The notes beneath the pieces were generated by a model that saw nothing but the letters and a program-made list of their open reading frames with translations, was not told the DNA's origin and made no database searches. From assembly GCF_024125445.1 (NCBI RefSeq), contig NZ_JAMXWM010000016.1, positions 1 through 64,000 of the forward strand: a stretch of DNA of 64,000 nt, written 5' to 3'. Positions 51,615 to 60,582 of this stretch are shown piece by piece. A program made the translations under genes and the position numbers. This stretch comes from Sporolactobacillus shoreicorticis (lineage in GTDB: Bacteria > Bacillota > Bacilli > Bacillales > Sporolactobacillaceae). How positions within the stretch are numbered: position 1 is the first letter of the stretch; each line of letters starts with the position of its first letter.

Positions 51615-52907
51615 TCAATATATGGGCGTATTCTCCGGGTTGATCGTTTCCAACAATTCCTTCACACGCGCAAGAAAACGACCGGTAATCAGTCCATCCA
51701 GTACGCGATGATCAATAGAAATACATAGGTTGACCATATCCCTGATCGCGATCATGTTATTGATAACGATCGGTCTTTTGACAATCGACTCAATCGAAAG
51801 AATCGCTGCCTGCGGATAATTAATGATCGGCTGTGATTGAATCGAACCGAATGACCCCGTATTATTGACCGTAAAGGTTCCTCCCTGCATATCGTCCGGA
51901 AATAATCGATTTTCACGAACATTAGCCGCGAGTTCATCTACCGCAAATGCAAGTCCTTTAATGCTTTTTTCATCCGCATGCTTAATCACTGGTACATAGA
52001 GTGCCTCATCTGCTGCAACAGCAAGTGAAATGTTAATAACCTTCTTCTCAATAATCTTGTCACCAGCCCAAGTGCTGTTTATACGCGGAAATTCTTTCAG
52101 TGCAGTAACAATTGCTTTAATAAAAAAGGGCAGATAGGTCAATTTATGGCCCTCTTTTTTAAAAAAAGCGCCTTTGATCTGATTACGATAGTTCACCAAA
52201 TTCGTGACATCCACTTCGATCATTGTCCACGCATGCGGTATTTCATGCTTACTGCGAAGCATATTCGACGCAATGGCTCGGCGAACACCTGTCAGCGCCA
52301 CGACTCGATCTCCCGCTTCATTAACAGAGGTTCGCGGAGCATGGACCGCCGGCTTTACCACTTCTTTGGCAACAGCCTCAGAAAAGCATCCGGCTGCTGA
52401 AGGCTGCGAAGCAGCTGCGACAGCTGCAGGCTCTGTTATGGTACGTTCTTCAGCTGCGGACGCAATATATTTTTCAACATCCTTACGTGTAATTCGGCCG
52501 CTTCTGCCCGTTCCGGCTATCTGATCCAAGTCCAGTTCATGTTCCTGAGCCAGTTTCAAAACAGCGGGTGAATAACGTCTCTTCATTGATGTATCCTTTT
52601 GTTCTTCTTTTTGAGTGGTTTTTCCTGCCGCACTCTTTACCGGCTTTTCAGCAGTTGGTTCCGCCCCCTCGACTTCAATGGTACAAATCGGTTCACCAAC
52701 GGGCAATGTATCTCCTTCATCTACAAGAAGTTCAGTTATTTTCCCGGAAAAACTCGACGGAATTTCCGCATTGACTTTATCTGTCGTTACTTCGGCAATC
52801 GGATCATATTTTTTAACCGTATCTCCGACGGAAATCAGCCATTGACTGATCGTTCCTTCTGTCACACTTTCACCTAATTGCGGCATTGTCATTTGTTTGA
52901 CACTCAT
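51615..52907 (-). CDS. bkdB: Branched-chain 2-oxoacid dehydrogenase E2 (BkdB/BfmBB)
   Basis: Lipoyl acyltransferase core, 430 residues. Lipoyl domain 1-80 with the lipoylated lysine in TTDKVNAEIP (about 43); Ala/Glu linker; subunit-binding domain RRYSPAVLKLAQEHELDLDQIAGTGRSGRITRKDV (about 110-144, given in parts); catalytic domain from about 200 ending with IDHRVLDGLITGRFL. The TTDKVNAEIPS wording and SKHEIPHAWTMIEVDVTNLV are those of bacillary BfmBB. Last gene of lpdV-bkdAA-bkdAB-bkdB. It provides branched acyl-CoA primers for membrane lipids. Confidence 0.9.
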   Translation of the reverse strand: MSVKQMTMPQLGESVTEGTISQWLISVGDTVKKYDPIAEVTTDKVNAEIPSSFSGKITELLVDEGDTLPVGEPICTIEVEGAEPTAEKPVKSAAGKTTQKEEQKDTSMKRRYSPAVLKLAQEHELDLDQIAGTGRSGRITRKDVEKYIASAAEERTITEPAAVAAASQPSAAGCFSEAVAKEVVKPAVHAPRTSVNEAGDRVVALTGVRRAIASNMLRSKHEIPHAWTMIEVDVTNLVNYRNQIKGAFFKKEGHKLTYLPFFIKAIVTALKEFPRINSTWAGDKIIEKKVINISLAVAADEALYVPVIKHADEKSIKGLAFAVDELAANVRENRLFPDDMQGGTFTVNNTGSFGSIQSQPIINYPQAAILSIESIVKRPIVINNMIAIRDMVNLCISIDHRVLDGLITGRFLARVKELLETINPENTPIY

Positions 52908-52925
52908 TCAACTGCCCCCGTCCTG

Positions 52926-53915
52926 TTAAAATTCAGCTAAATTCCGGATTTCCTTTTCTACTTGTTCCGGTTTCACCATAAATGCGTGTTCTAAAGGTCC
53001 GGCATAAGGCATGGCCGGCGCATCCGGGGCAGCGAGCCGTCTGATCGGCGCATCTAAGTCAAACAAGCAGTTTTCGGCGATAATTGCCGCTGCCTCGCTG
53101 ATCACGCTGCCTTCCTTTGTGTCTTCAGTTAGAAGCAATACTTTACCGGTTTTTCGTGCAGCCTCAATGATTGCTTCCTTATCCAAAGGATATACCGTAC
53201 GAAGATCAAGGATATGTGTTGAGATCCCCTCGGCGGCAAGCTTATCAGCAGCCTGCATGGCATAATGCACCATTAGCCCATAGGTGATCACGGTAACGTC
53301 AGTACCGACGCGTTTAACATCCGCCGTGCCAAGTGGAATTGTATAGTCATCCACCGGAACCTCGCCTTTAATCAAACGGTAGGCACGTTTATGTTCAAAG
53401 AAAATAACAGGGTCATTATCCCTAATTGATGCTTTAAGCAGCCCTTTTACATCATATGGAGTCGATGGAATGACAATTTTCAGTCCAGGCACATTGGCAA
53501 AGATTGCTTCCATTGATTGTGAATGATAGAGACCGCCATGTACGCCACCGCCAAATGGAGCACGAATGGTCATAGGAACAGACCATTCATTGTTCGAACG
53601 ATAGCGTGTTTTCGCCGCTTCAGAAATGATTTGATTGGCTGCCGGAAGCATGAAATCGGAAAACTGCATTTCCGCAACGGGACGCATGCCATACATAGCC
53701 GCACCAATTCCAACTCCGGCAATTGCTGATTCGGCAAGTGGCGTATCGATAACGCGATTTTCTCCATATTTATCGTATAGTCCCTTCGTTGCTTGGAATA
53801 CACCTCCACGTTTACCGACGTCTTCACCCATCACAAACACATTTTCATCTCGACTCATTTCTTCATCCAATGCCTGAGTCACGGCTTCAATATACGAAAG
53901 TACAGGCAATTGCAC
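52926..53915 (-). CDS. bkdAB: Branched-chain 2-oxoacid dehydrogenase E1 beta
   Basis: Beta subunit of 329 residues. MGEDVGKRGGVFQATKGLYDKYG, RVIDTPLAESAIAGVGIGAAMYGMRPVAEMQFSDF and HSQSMEAIFANVPGLKIVIPSTPYD mark the BkdAB/BfmBAB group. It pairs with the alpha subunit to bind thiamine diphosphate and decarboxylate the 2-oxoacids of Val, Leu and Ile. 9 nt after bkdAA and 18 nt before bkdB. Confidence 0.92.
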   Translation of the reverse strand: MQLPVLSYIEAVTQALDEEMSRDENVFVMGEDVGKRGGVFQATKGLYDKYGENRVIDTPLAESAIAGVGIGAAMYGMRPVAEMQFSDFMLPAANQIISEAAKTRYRSNNEWSVPMTIRAPFGGGVHGGLYHSQSMEAIFANVPGLKIVIPSTPYDVKGLLKASIRDNDPVIFFEHKRAYRLIKGEVPVDDYTIPLGTADVKRVGTDVTVITYGLMVHYAMQAADKLAAEGISTHILDLRTVYPLDKEAIIEAARKTGKVLLLTEDTKEGSVISEAAAIIAENCLFDLDAPIRRLAAPDAPAMPYAGPLEHAFMVKPEQVEKEIRNLAEF

Positions 53916-53924
53916 TCTCCCCCC

Positions 53925-54950
53925 TCAGTTCTTTTCCTCATAGACGTAACGTAAAACAGAGTCAGGATCAGCGAACGGTGCATTTTCTGCATAATCGGTC
54001 GCTTCGTCAATTTCGTTGCGAATCTGATCTTCCATTTCTTTTTCTCGTACTTCAGTAAGGACGCCGACGGATCGCAAATAAGCGGCAAAGGTAAGGACAC
54101 CATCGTGTTTCTTTGCTTCATTGACCTCCTCCTTTGTCCGGTAGGTCATATCATTATCATCACTGGTATGCGGCATTAAGCGGTAGCAATTTGCTTCCAG
54201 CAAAGTCGGCCCTTCTCCGCGGTGAGCCCGATCAGCGGCTTCTTTGACCGCTGCGTATGCTGCAAGCGGATCATTGCCGTCAAATGATTTCCCGAACATA
54301 CCGTACCCGATTGCTCGATCCGAGACATGGGCGCAAGCTAATTGATGCTTCAGTCCCACTGAAATCGCGTATTGATTATTTTCACACATGAAGATGACCG
54401 GCAGCTTATGGACGGCCGCAAAGTTGGCTGCTTCATGAAAATCGCCTTGGTTTGATGATCCTTCACCAAAATCCACAAAGCTGACAAGATCGTCTCCTTT
54501 GATTTTGGCAGCAAGTGCAATACCGACTGCGTGCGGATTCTGAGTTGTCACCGGTGACGAATGACTGAGCATCCGCAATTTGCGATAGCTGAAGTGCCCA
54601 GGCATTTGGCGTCCTGCAGAACTTGGATCTTCTGCCTTAGCAAAGTTATTGAGCATCATTTCTTTGATCGTCATGCCCCAAGCAAAAACAAAACCAAAAT
54701 CACGATAATACGGTGCAACGTAATCCTTCTCGCGGTTCAGGCCAAACGCTGCACCGACCTGGGCCGATTCCTGTCCTTGGCAGGACACGACGAATGGAAT
54801 TTTTCCGGCTCGATTAAGCAGCCAAAGCCGCTCGTCCACTCTTCTGGCCTTCAGCATGTTCTCATACATTGACAAAACAACTTCATCGGACAGTCCTAAA
54901 TTTTGATGCCGGTTTTTCACGAGCGTCTCTCCGCTTCTTGCTTTAATCAT
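53925..54950 (-). CDS. bkdAA: Branched-chain 2-oxoacid dehydrogenase E1 alpha
   Basis: Alpha subunit of 341 residues. ThDP motif in DFGEGSSNQGDFHEAANFAAVHKLPVIFMCENNQYAISV (about 178-214, in parts), with the phosphorylation-loop-like MPGHFSYRKLRMLSHSSPVTTQ near 117-138. Family marks: KARRVDERLWLLNRAGKIPFVVSCQGQE. Its ATG overlaps the lpdV stop as ATGA. Compared with acoA it has no SMHIAD loop, which separates the two complexes. Confidence 0.92.
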   Translation of the reverse strand: MIKARSGETLVKNRHQNLGLSDEVVLSMYENMLKARRVDERLWLLNRAGKIPFVVSCQGQESAQVGAAFGLNREKDYVAPYYRDFGFVFAWGMTIKEMMLNNFAKAEDPSSAGRQMPGHFSYRKLRMLSHSSPVTTQNPHAVGIALAAKIKGDDLVSFVDFGEGSSNQGDFHEAANFAAVHKLPVIFMCENNQYAISVGLKHQLACAHVSDRAIGYGMFGKSFDGNDPLAAYAAVKEAADRAHRGEGPTLLEANCYRLMPHTSDDNDMTYRTKEEVNEAKKHDGVLTFAAYLRSVGVLTEVREKEMEDQIRNEIDEATDYAENAPFADPDSVLRYVYEEKN

Positions 54951-56371
54951 ATATGAATCGCCCTCCCGTCTGCCGCTAGTGCGGCTTCTCCGATCACTTC
55001 AGATAATGTTGGATGTGGATGAATCGCTTCAGATAATTCCCATGGCGTCGCATCAAGTAATTTTGCCACCGCGGCTTCACCAATCAAGTCTGTCGCATGC
55101 GGTCCGTAAATATGAATTCCTAAAAGATCATTGGTCGTTTTATCCGCTACAATTTTTGCAAAGCCTTCAGAATCACCGTAAACAAGTGCCTTTCCAATCG
55201 CTCCAAACGGTACTTTTCCAACCTTGACAACGTGTTGCTCCTTCGCTTGTGCTTCTGTCAATCCGATTGAAGCGATCTCCGGGTGTGTGTAGATACAGCG
55301 AGGTACAACAAGTTCCGAATGAAGCGGTTCAACCGGAAGTCCTGCCAAATGCTCAACTGCCTTTATCCCTTCATGTGAAGCAACGTGCGCAAGCTGCAGT
55401 CCGCCGATCACATCACCGATGGCGTAAATATGCGATTCCTTCGTCTGACCGAAGGCGTTTGTTTTAATATAACCATGATCTGTCTCAATTGATGTATTCG
55501 CCAGACCAATATCCTCAGTGTTTGGTATTCTGCCTACAGACACGAGCATTTTCTCAGCTGTAAAGGTTTCAAGCTGACCGCCGATTTCTGCGCTGATTGT
55601 GACTTCTTCATCCGTTTTCTTCAACGATTCAGCAAGTACCTTTGCTGAGGTCACAATTTTGATTCCTCGCTTCTTCAGGCTTCTTGCAAGTGTGATTGAA
55701 AGTGTTTTGTCTTCTGTGGGAATGATTCGATTGCTGTATTCAACGATCGTCACCTGTGCGCCAAAGTCCGCCAGCATCGACGCCCATTCAACACCGATGA
55801 CTCCGCCGCCGACGATTAAAATTGATGCCGGACATTCCTGCATTTGCAGAGCTTCATCCGATGTCATGACTTGCTTTCCGTCAAGGTCCAGTCCTTTTAA
55901 CGATCGCGGCCTCGATCCGGTTGCCAGAATAACATTTTTTGAGATCAGAATTTCATTTTCTCTTCCATCGGCAAATTCAACAGATATTGCTCCGGGAAGT
56001 GGTGAAAAAATCGACGGTCCGAGCATTCGCCCCAAACCGTTATAGACATCAATCTTTCCCTTTTTCATCAATTGCTGAATGCCATGATGCAGCTTTTCCA
56101 CAATCGCTTGCTTTCGTTCTTGAATTTTTTCGAAGCGGAGTGCAACTTCGGAAACGTCAATGCCAAATGAACTGCTTTTCTTGATTTCATCGTATACCTC
56201 AGCGCTTCTGAGCAACGCCTTCGTCGGGATGCATCCTTTATGGAGACAGGTACCGCCAAGTGCGTCTTTTTCAACGATGGCGGTTTTTAATCCAAGCTGA
56301 CTAGCACGAATCGCCGCAACATAGCCGCCGGTTCCACCACCTAATAGGACCAGGTCATAATTTTTGGCCAT
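54947..56371 (-). CDS. lpdV: Dihydrolipoamide dehydrogenase E3 (LpdV)
   Basis: FAD flavoprotein of 474 residues that re-oxidises the lipoyl arm. FAD motif GGGTGGYVAAIRA (about 9-21), redox disulfide GGTCLHKGCIP (about 39-49), NAD motif VGGGVIGVEWA (near 182), second FAD box IYAIGDVIG (near 316), and the catalytic HPHPTLSEVIGEA at about 450-462. First gene of the bkd cluster. In B. subtilis ptb, bcd and buk come before it; here the next gene upstream is an unrelated DUF4003 gene after a terminator. It may also serve the acoABC complex, which lacks an E3. Confidence 0.93.
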   Translation of the reverse strand: MAKNYDLVLLGGGTGGYVAAIRASQLGLKTAIVEKDALGGTCLHKGCIPTKALLRSAEVYDEIKKSSSFGIDVSEVALRFEKIQERKQAIVEKLHHGIQQLMKKGKIDVYNGLGRMLGPSIFSPLPGAISVEFADGRENEILISKNVILATGSRPRSLKGLDLDGKQVMTSDEALQMQECPASILIVGGGVIGVEWASMLADFGAQVTIVEYSNRIIPTEDKTLSITLARSLKKRGIKIVTSAKVLAESLKKTDEEVTISAEIGGQLETFTAEKMLVSVGRIPNTEDIGLANTSIETDHGYIKTNAFGQTKESHIYAIGDVIGGLQLAHVASHEGIKAVEHLAGLPVEPLHSELVVPRCIYTHPEIASIGLTEAQAKEQHVVKVGKVPFGAIGKALVYGDSEGFAKIVADKTTNDLLGIHIYGPHATDLIGEAAVAKLLDATPWELSEAIHPHPTLSEVIGEAALAADGRAIHI

Positions 56372-56557
56372 AAAAAAGTCACTCCTTATTCTTGCATGAC
56401 TTACATACGTTTTGGTTTTAAAAAGGTTTCATTCGTCCTGATTTTATAAAAACAGTGACTGAAACCATGCATGTACTTTCTTCTTAATGTTATTTTACTC
56501 TCGTTTTAAGACAGGTACAAATAATAAAGCAATAGCCAACTTAAAAAACACTCTATA

Positions 56558-56583
56558 AAACGGCAATGTGCACATTGCCGTTT
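56558..56583 (-). terminator. Terminator of the DUF4003 gene
   Basis: Perfect palindrome of 13-bp arms, AAACGGCAATGTG with its complement, followed on the minus strand by TATAG and, further on, a T-run. 30 nt past the stop. Confidence 0.7.
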
Positions 56584-56613
56584 CTCAAGTATATTGTTTA
56601 CTAACCTTTTTAA

Positions 56614-57597
56614 TTAATTCCCGCTGTTTGATGCTGCTGCGGCACTCGTGGATGCGGCAATGGCCGCGGCTGTTGCTGCCTGCTGGGCACGAATCACCAT
56701 TTCCGTCATGACAAGAAGACTTGGATCAATTAATCTTTGTTTGTTCTCGCCGTTTAGCACTTCATTGATGTATAGACTGGCCGCCGTTTGAAAGTAAAGA
56801 TCTTTGCCGATAAATAAACTGATCTTCTTACTTCTCATCTGTTGATAGAACTCAATCACCGCGCCAGCTGTTTCATATTCGTTTGCAAGTAAAGCAAGCA
56901 CGCCGTAAATTGGATAGCAGCTCGACCTAAGACGTATTTTTTGATCTTCCAGAGCCTCTTTGATTCGCGCGGTCTTTTGAGCAAGTTTTGAGCCGGTGCT
57001 CTCAGAAATATACGCCAGCAGACAGGCGAGCGTCTGAAGATCATCGCATTTTCTAAACCCATTTTTATTTAAGTACGTATAGATATGCTCTTCTTTTTCA
57101 AGGAGTTCAGCCACATCTTCTTCAAGCTGAACGAGCAGAACAATAAGTGATACGTCGCTTTTATTTGTTAAAATCGGATGTTCCTTTTTTAATAACCGGT
57201 ATAGAGAAAATGCCTTTTCCGAAATTTGAAATGCCTTGGGGTGATTCATTCCGGAAAGTATGGCTGCTGCAATATAAGTCTGCTGCTGCCGTGCAAACCC
57301 CGCTTTAATGAGATAGCCGTAAATCACGCGAACAGAATTGGGTTCTGCATGTTTCTGAATGAGGATGGCGTTAATACAGAAGCGAATTTCACGGCTGAGC
57401 ACAGTAAACCACCCGGTCGCGCCTTTCATCTGTTCGTCAATTCTGCGAAATTCGGCCTCATCAAACCGATCACCTGAAGCTGTATAAGTCGCCGCAAGAA
57501 TGAGCCGTGTACTCGCGGATGTCATCTTTAACCGTTTCGTGAGTAAATCCATATTTTCTTCAAGCAGGCTCAATTGATCATCAAGTGCTGTATTCAT
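56614..57597 (-). CDS. DUF4003 family protein
   Basis: Mostly helical cytoplasmic protein of 327 residues from ATG 57597, 9 nt after AAGGAG (frame opens at 57642). No catalytic motif is visible. Recognisable family stretches: NAILIQKHAE-like region and AAILSGMN, YPIYGVLALLANEY. It ends in a low-complexity Ala/Ser/Thr tail (AATAAAIAASTSAAAASNSGN region, about 305-327), which looks exposed. Function unknown. Alone between two terminators/promoters. Confidence 0.75.
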   Translation of the reverse strand: MNTALDDQLSLLEENMDLLTKRLKMTSASTRLILAATYTASGDRFDEAEFRRIDEQMKGATGWFTVLSREIRFCINAILIQKHAEPNSVRVIYGYLIKAGFARQQQTYIAAAILSGMNHPKAFQISEKAFSLYRLLKKEHPILTNKSDVSLIVLLVQLEEDVAELLEKEEHIYTYLNKNGFRKCDDLQTLACLLAYISESTGSKLAQKTARIKEALEDQKIRLRSSCYPIYGVLALLANEYETAGAVIEFYQQMRSKKISLFIGKDLYFQTAASLYINEVLNGENKQRLIDPSLLVMTEMVIRAQQAATAAAIAASTSAAAASNSGN

Positions 57598-57855
57598 CCC
57601 GTCACACTCCTTAGTGCGTTCTCCATATTTTAATCGTATCATATATTTTCACAAGGAGCATTAAGGGCCTTTTTCGAGAACCGACTCTATTCTTATGTAA
57701 TCCGATCCCCTTGAACAGAAAGAAAAGAGCACAGAAAAAGAAAAGCAAACGCATTGTGATCAAACAGCTGCTATAACTCTATCCCCAAAAATACAACAAA
57801 ACAAACATAGTGATGGCCTTTACTTTGACTCGGTTTCATAAACGGGCAACACCTT

Positions 57856-58500
57856 TCAATAATTCTTCTTTTTTACAATGGAAAGTGAAAAACAGAAAGA
57901 AATAGTAACAACAAACAACGTCCCAATGCTAAGACTGGACAGTGGATGCGCAGTCAAGAACTGAATCTTCTCCAAATTAAAGTCTGATTGTATAAGAAAT
58001 CCGAGACTGCTTGGTAGGGCAAAAAAGACAGCAATCCCTATCAGTGAAGCGACACGATAACCGAATTGATACATAAATGGGTAAAAAAATGAGGCAAGCA
58101 TAAAAGTAACACATAACGACACAAAGGCAATAGGTGCGCTTAATAGGTTAACCGTCCCGATCAAGTGAAACATCCCCGAAACCCATGTAAAAAGCACGCT
58201 CAAAAGATAAGCGATCCCCCACCATACGGCGATCATCAGAAATTTCGCAGCAATGATGTTCCTGCGCGATGCCGGCATACTGAGCAGCAGTCGCTGTTCG
58301 GTATCCGCTCCCTCGTTTGTATTGAAATTGGAGAGCATCGCCATAAAGTAAGCAATAAATCCAATCCCTAAGCAATAGATATAGCCGCCAAGCTGCGGCA
58401 CGTCCTTCCCCAAGGTCAGAAAATAAAGAATCAAAAATAAGGGTGCGATGAAAGCAGTTTTCCTCTGGGTCAGAATATCTTTTCTTATTAATTGATACAT
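57856..58500 (-). CDS. ABC-2 type permease, second subunit
   Basis: Six-helix membrane protein of 214 residues in the ABC-2 exporter family. Basic first cytoplasmic stretch MYQLIRKDILTQRKT, then segments at about 17-32, 40-57, 91-110, 118-140, 150-168 and 185-206. ADTEQRLLLSMPASRRNIIAAKF between segments 2 and 3 is the typical coupling-helix region. It is last in the GntR-ATPase-permease-permease operon, 28 nt after the first permease. The cargo is unknown. Confidence 0.8.
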   Translation of the reverse strand: MYQLIRKDILTQRKTAFIAPLFLILYFLTLGKDVPQLGGYIYCLGIGFIAYFMAMLSNFNTNEGADTEQRLLLSMPASRRNIIAAKFLMIAVWWGIAYLLSVLFTWVSGMFHLIGTVNLLSAPIAFVSLCVTFMLASFFYPFMYQFGYRVASLIGIAVFFALPSSLGFLIQSDFNLEKIQFLTAHPLSSLSIGTLFVVTISFCFSLSIVKKKNY

Positions 58501-58527
58501 CGGTTCACACTCCCTTTGTAAAAGTAA

Positions 58528-59154
58528 TTAAAGATCTCTTTCCTCAAACAGGCGCACTGATCGATAGTAGGAAAGCAACAAAACGACGACCGCCGCGAAT
58601 ACACTGATTAAAACAAGCAGGCCCGACAATTGATGATCATTGAGATTGATCCATGGTAGTAGGGCGATACATGCTGGCCAAATGACTTGCGCTGCCACTT
58701 GTGCGATTTTAATCCCCCAACGGTAATAGGAAAAATAATAAAGAGACAGGAAAATGTACATCGTGCTCATTCCGATTAGAAATGCGGACAAATAAAGAAA
58801 CACATCGCCGATCACCGCGCCGCCTGAGAAACAAATAAAGAGAATACGAAATCCGAAAAACGCCACAAACACAGCCGTAAACCATACCGAAATCATCAAG
58901 TACTTCGCTGTAACAAGCGTGCGTCTTTTGAGCGGCAGACTGATCAAAAGCGCATTTTGTTCATCACTGATTTGCTTTCCAAAATTCGTGTTTACAGCAA
59001 ATACGCAGGCTACTAAAACAGAAAAAATACTGAGCTTAAAAACGGCATCCACGAAATAGGACTGGGCGCTTATTATGATCAAAATAGCCAGCATAACTAG
59101 ATAGGTTCGATTTCCCTGAATCACCACGTCTTTTATCATTAAAGATCGCATCAT
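58528..59154 (-). CDS. ABC-2 type permease, first subunit
   Basis: Membrane protein of 208 residues, paralogous in layout to the next gene: basic N-terminus, six helices, and the coupling segment SDEQNALLISLPLKRRTLVTAKYLM at about 61-85. GGGGAGATTAA lies before ATG. The two permeases probably form a heterodimer served by the one ATPase. Such GntR-linked exporters handle lipids, antimicrobial peptides or toxins in other Firmicutes (for example PmtABCD in Staphylococcus); no cargo gene is found here. Confidence 0.8.
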   Translation of the reverse strand: MMRSLMIKDVVIQGNRTYLVMLAILIIISAQSYFVDAVFKLSIFSVLVACVFAVNTNFGKQISDEQNALLISLPLKRRTLVTAKYLMISVWFTAVFVAFFGFRILFICFSGGAVIGDVFLYLSAFLIGMSTMYIFLSLYYFSYYRWGIKIAQVAAQVIWPACIALLPWINLNDHQLSGLLVLISVFAAVVVLLLSYYRSVRLFEERDL

Positions 59155-59172
59155 TTAATCTCCCCCTCCAGA

Positions 59173-60048
59173 TTAGTAAGCTGTCTCTGTCTTCTTTGAT
59201 TTCACAAGATAATACATAATTTCCTCCAAATTCGGCCGTTCAATATGAAATGCTATTTTTTTGTCCAGTTTCTCGGTTTGGTCCGTAAACATAAATGCTT
59301 CAAAACCCAGCGATGTTTCCTTATAGACAATCGGATCAGCCTGCTTAATTGTTGTAATTAAACTTCTCGATCCCTTAACGATTCTGAACGTCTCGGAGAG
59401 CTCTTCTCTTTCCTTGCTGAACAGAATTTTTCCATCGAGTAAAAATGTAATGTAGTCCGCGATTTTCTCTAAATCAGTTGTAATATGCGTTGAGAAGAAG
59501 ATCGCTTTGTTCTCATCCTGAATCACATCAAACAACACATCGAGCAACTCTCTTCTGAAGACAGGATCGAGTCCGGAGGTAGGCTCATCCATAATGATCA
59601 GTTCCGCGTGATGAGACAGTGCGACAGCAAGCGCAAATTTCATTTTTGTTCCCTTCGACAGGGTCTTCATTTTTTTATTCAGCGGCACTTGAAACTCTTT
59701 AACGTAGCGGTAAAAGAGCGTATCATCCCAGCGCTCATAAAAGGGAGCGATGACTTGTTTATTTTTCTCAGCAGTCAGTTCCTGAAAGAAGACATCTTGA
59801 TCATAGACGAAGCCGATCTTTTGTTTTAACACCGTGTTGTCACCCGTATATTTTTGACCAAATAACCACACCTCACCGCTGTCAGGATGAATTAAATCCA
59901 TCAGACAGCGAATCGTTGTGCTTTTGCCCGCACCGTTAGGACCGATAAAGCCCATGATAAACCCTCTTTTTAATGAAAAACTGATATCTTTCAACGCAAA
60001 ACCTTTAAATGCTTTATTGACATGCCGCAATTCTAAAATCGTTTCCAT
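59173..60048 (-). CDS. ABC transporter ATP-binding protein
   Basis: Nucleotide-binding subunit of 291 residues. Walker A GPNGAGKST (about 36-44), Q-loop near KIGFVYDQDVFF, signature LSKGTKMKFALAVAL (about 130-144; LSKGT for LSGGQ, common in this subgroup), Walker B LIIMDEPTSGLD (about 150-161) and H-loop FFSTHIT. A C-terminal domain of about 75 residues follows. Two nt after the GntR gene and 18 nt before the permeases, so one operon. Confidence 0.92.
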   Translation of the reverse strand: METILELRHVNKAFKGFALKDISFSLKRGFIMGFIGPNGAGKSTTIRCLMDLIHPDSGEVWLFGQKYTGDNTVLKQKIGFVYDQDVFFQELTAEKNKQVIAPFYERWDDTLFYRYVKEFQVPLNKKMKTLSKGTKMKFALAVALSHHAELIIMDEPTSGLDPVFRRELLDVLFDVIQDENKAIFFSTHITTDLEKIADYITFLLDGKILFSKEREELSETFRIVKGSRSLITTIKQADPIVYKETSLGFEAFMFTDQTEKLDKKIAFHIERPNLEEIMYYLVKSKKTETAY

Positions 60049-60050
60049 GA

Positions 60051-60428
60051 TCAGTTCCCCCTCGTATAAATCTTTTTTACTAAGTGAATGATTTGTTCAA
60101 GTGTCATATCGTACTGCTTGCCCTCCTCAATGATTTCGATCAACTTCGCTTGAATCTCTTTAATGTGCTGGTTCTTTAATTGCGTTTGGTCACGTGCCGA
60201 GACAAAGGAACCTTTACCCGGAACCGTATCAATAAACCCTTCATTCTCGAGCTCTTCATACGCCCTTTTCGTTGTAATGACACTGATTTTCAATTCTTTG
60301 GCCAATCCGCGGATCGACGGCAGCTTTTTTCCCTGCGGCAGTGCGCCGCTGAGAATCTGCGTGGCCATCTGCATTTTAATCTGCTGATAGATCGGTTGAT
60401 CGGCCGTATTGAGTAAAATAATATCCAT
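60051..60428 (-). CDS. GntR-family repressor, YtrA subfamily
   Basis: 125 residues: winged helix (about 1-75) with PIYQQIKMQMATQILSGALPQGKKLPSIRGLAKELKISVITTKRAYEELENEGFI (in parts) and a short helical C-terminus, the YtrA layout with no effector domain. A GTG 3 codons upstream is an alternative start. First gene of the exporter operon, and its promoter contains an inverted repeat that fits a self-operator. It probably represses the operon until a membrane-active compound appears. Confidence 0.88.
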   Translation of the reverse strand: MDIILLNTADQPIYQQIKMQMATQILSGALPQGKKLPSIRGLAKELKISVITTKRAYEELENEGFIDTVPGKGSFVSARDQTQLKNQHIKEIQAKLIEIIEEGKQYDMTLEQIIHLVKKIYTRGN

Positions 60429-60450
60429 AAGCAGCACCCAAATCGTTTAT

Positions 60451-60475
60451 ACTGTATATATCCATTATACACAGT
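60451..60475. promoter_or_regulatory. Inverted-repeat operator of the GntR-ABC operon
   Basis: ACTGTATATA-N5-TATACACAGT, 9 of 10 arm positions matching. It covers the -10 box of the operon. Confidence 0.6.
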
Positions 60476-60491
60476 TGTGCGAATCTGGCAA
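60464..60491 (-). promoter_or_regulatory. Sigma-A promoter of the GntR-ABC operon
   Basis: Minus strand: TTGCCA (60486-60491), 16 nt, TATAAT (60464-60469), with TG upstream of the -10. 35 nt before the GntR ATG. Confidence 0.7.
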
Positions 60492-60582
60492 CTTTTGAAA
60501 TGTAATTTCCTGATTTTGAATGAACGAAGCAGATGGATTCCATGCTATTATAGAAATAAAAATGATTTTCGGAGTGAATAAA

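Noticed and set aside
55599-56045. 148-codon plus-strand frame
   Set aside because: Antisense to lpdV, which has all flavoprotein motifs.
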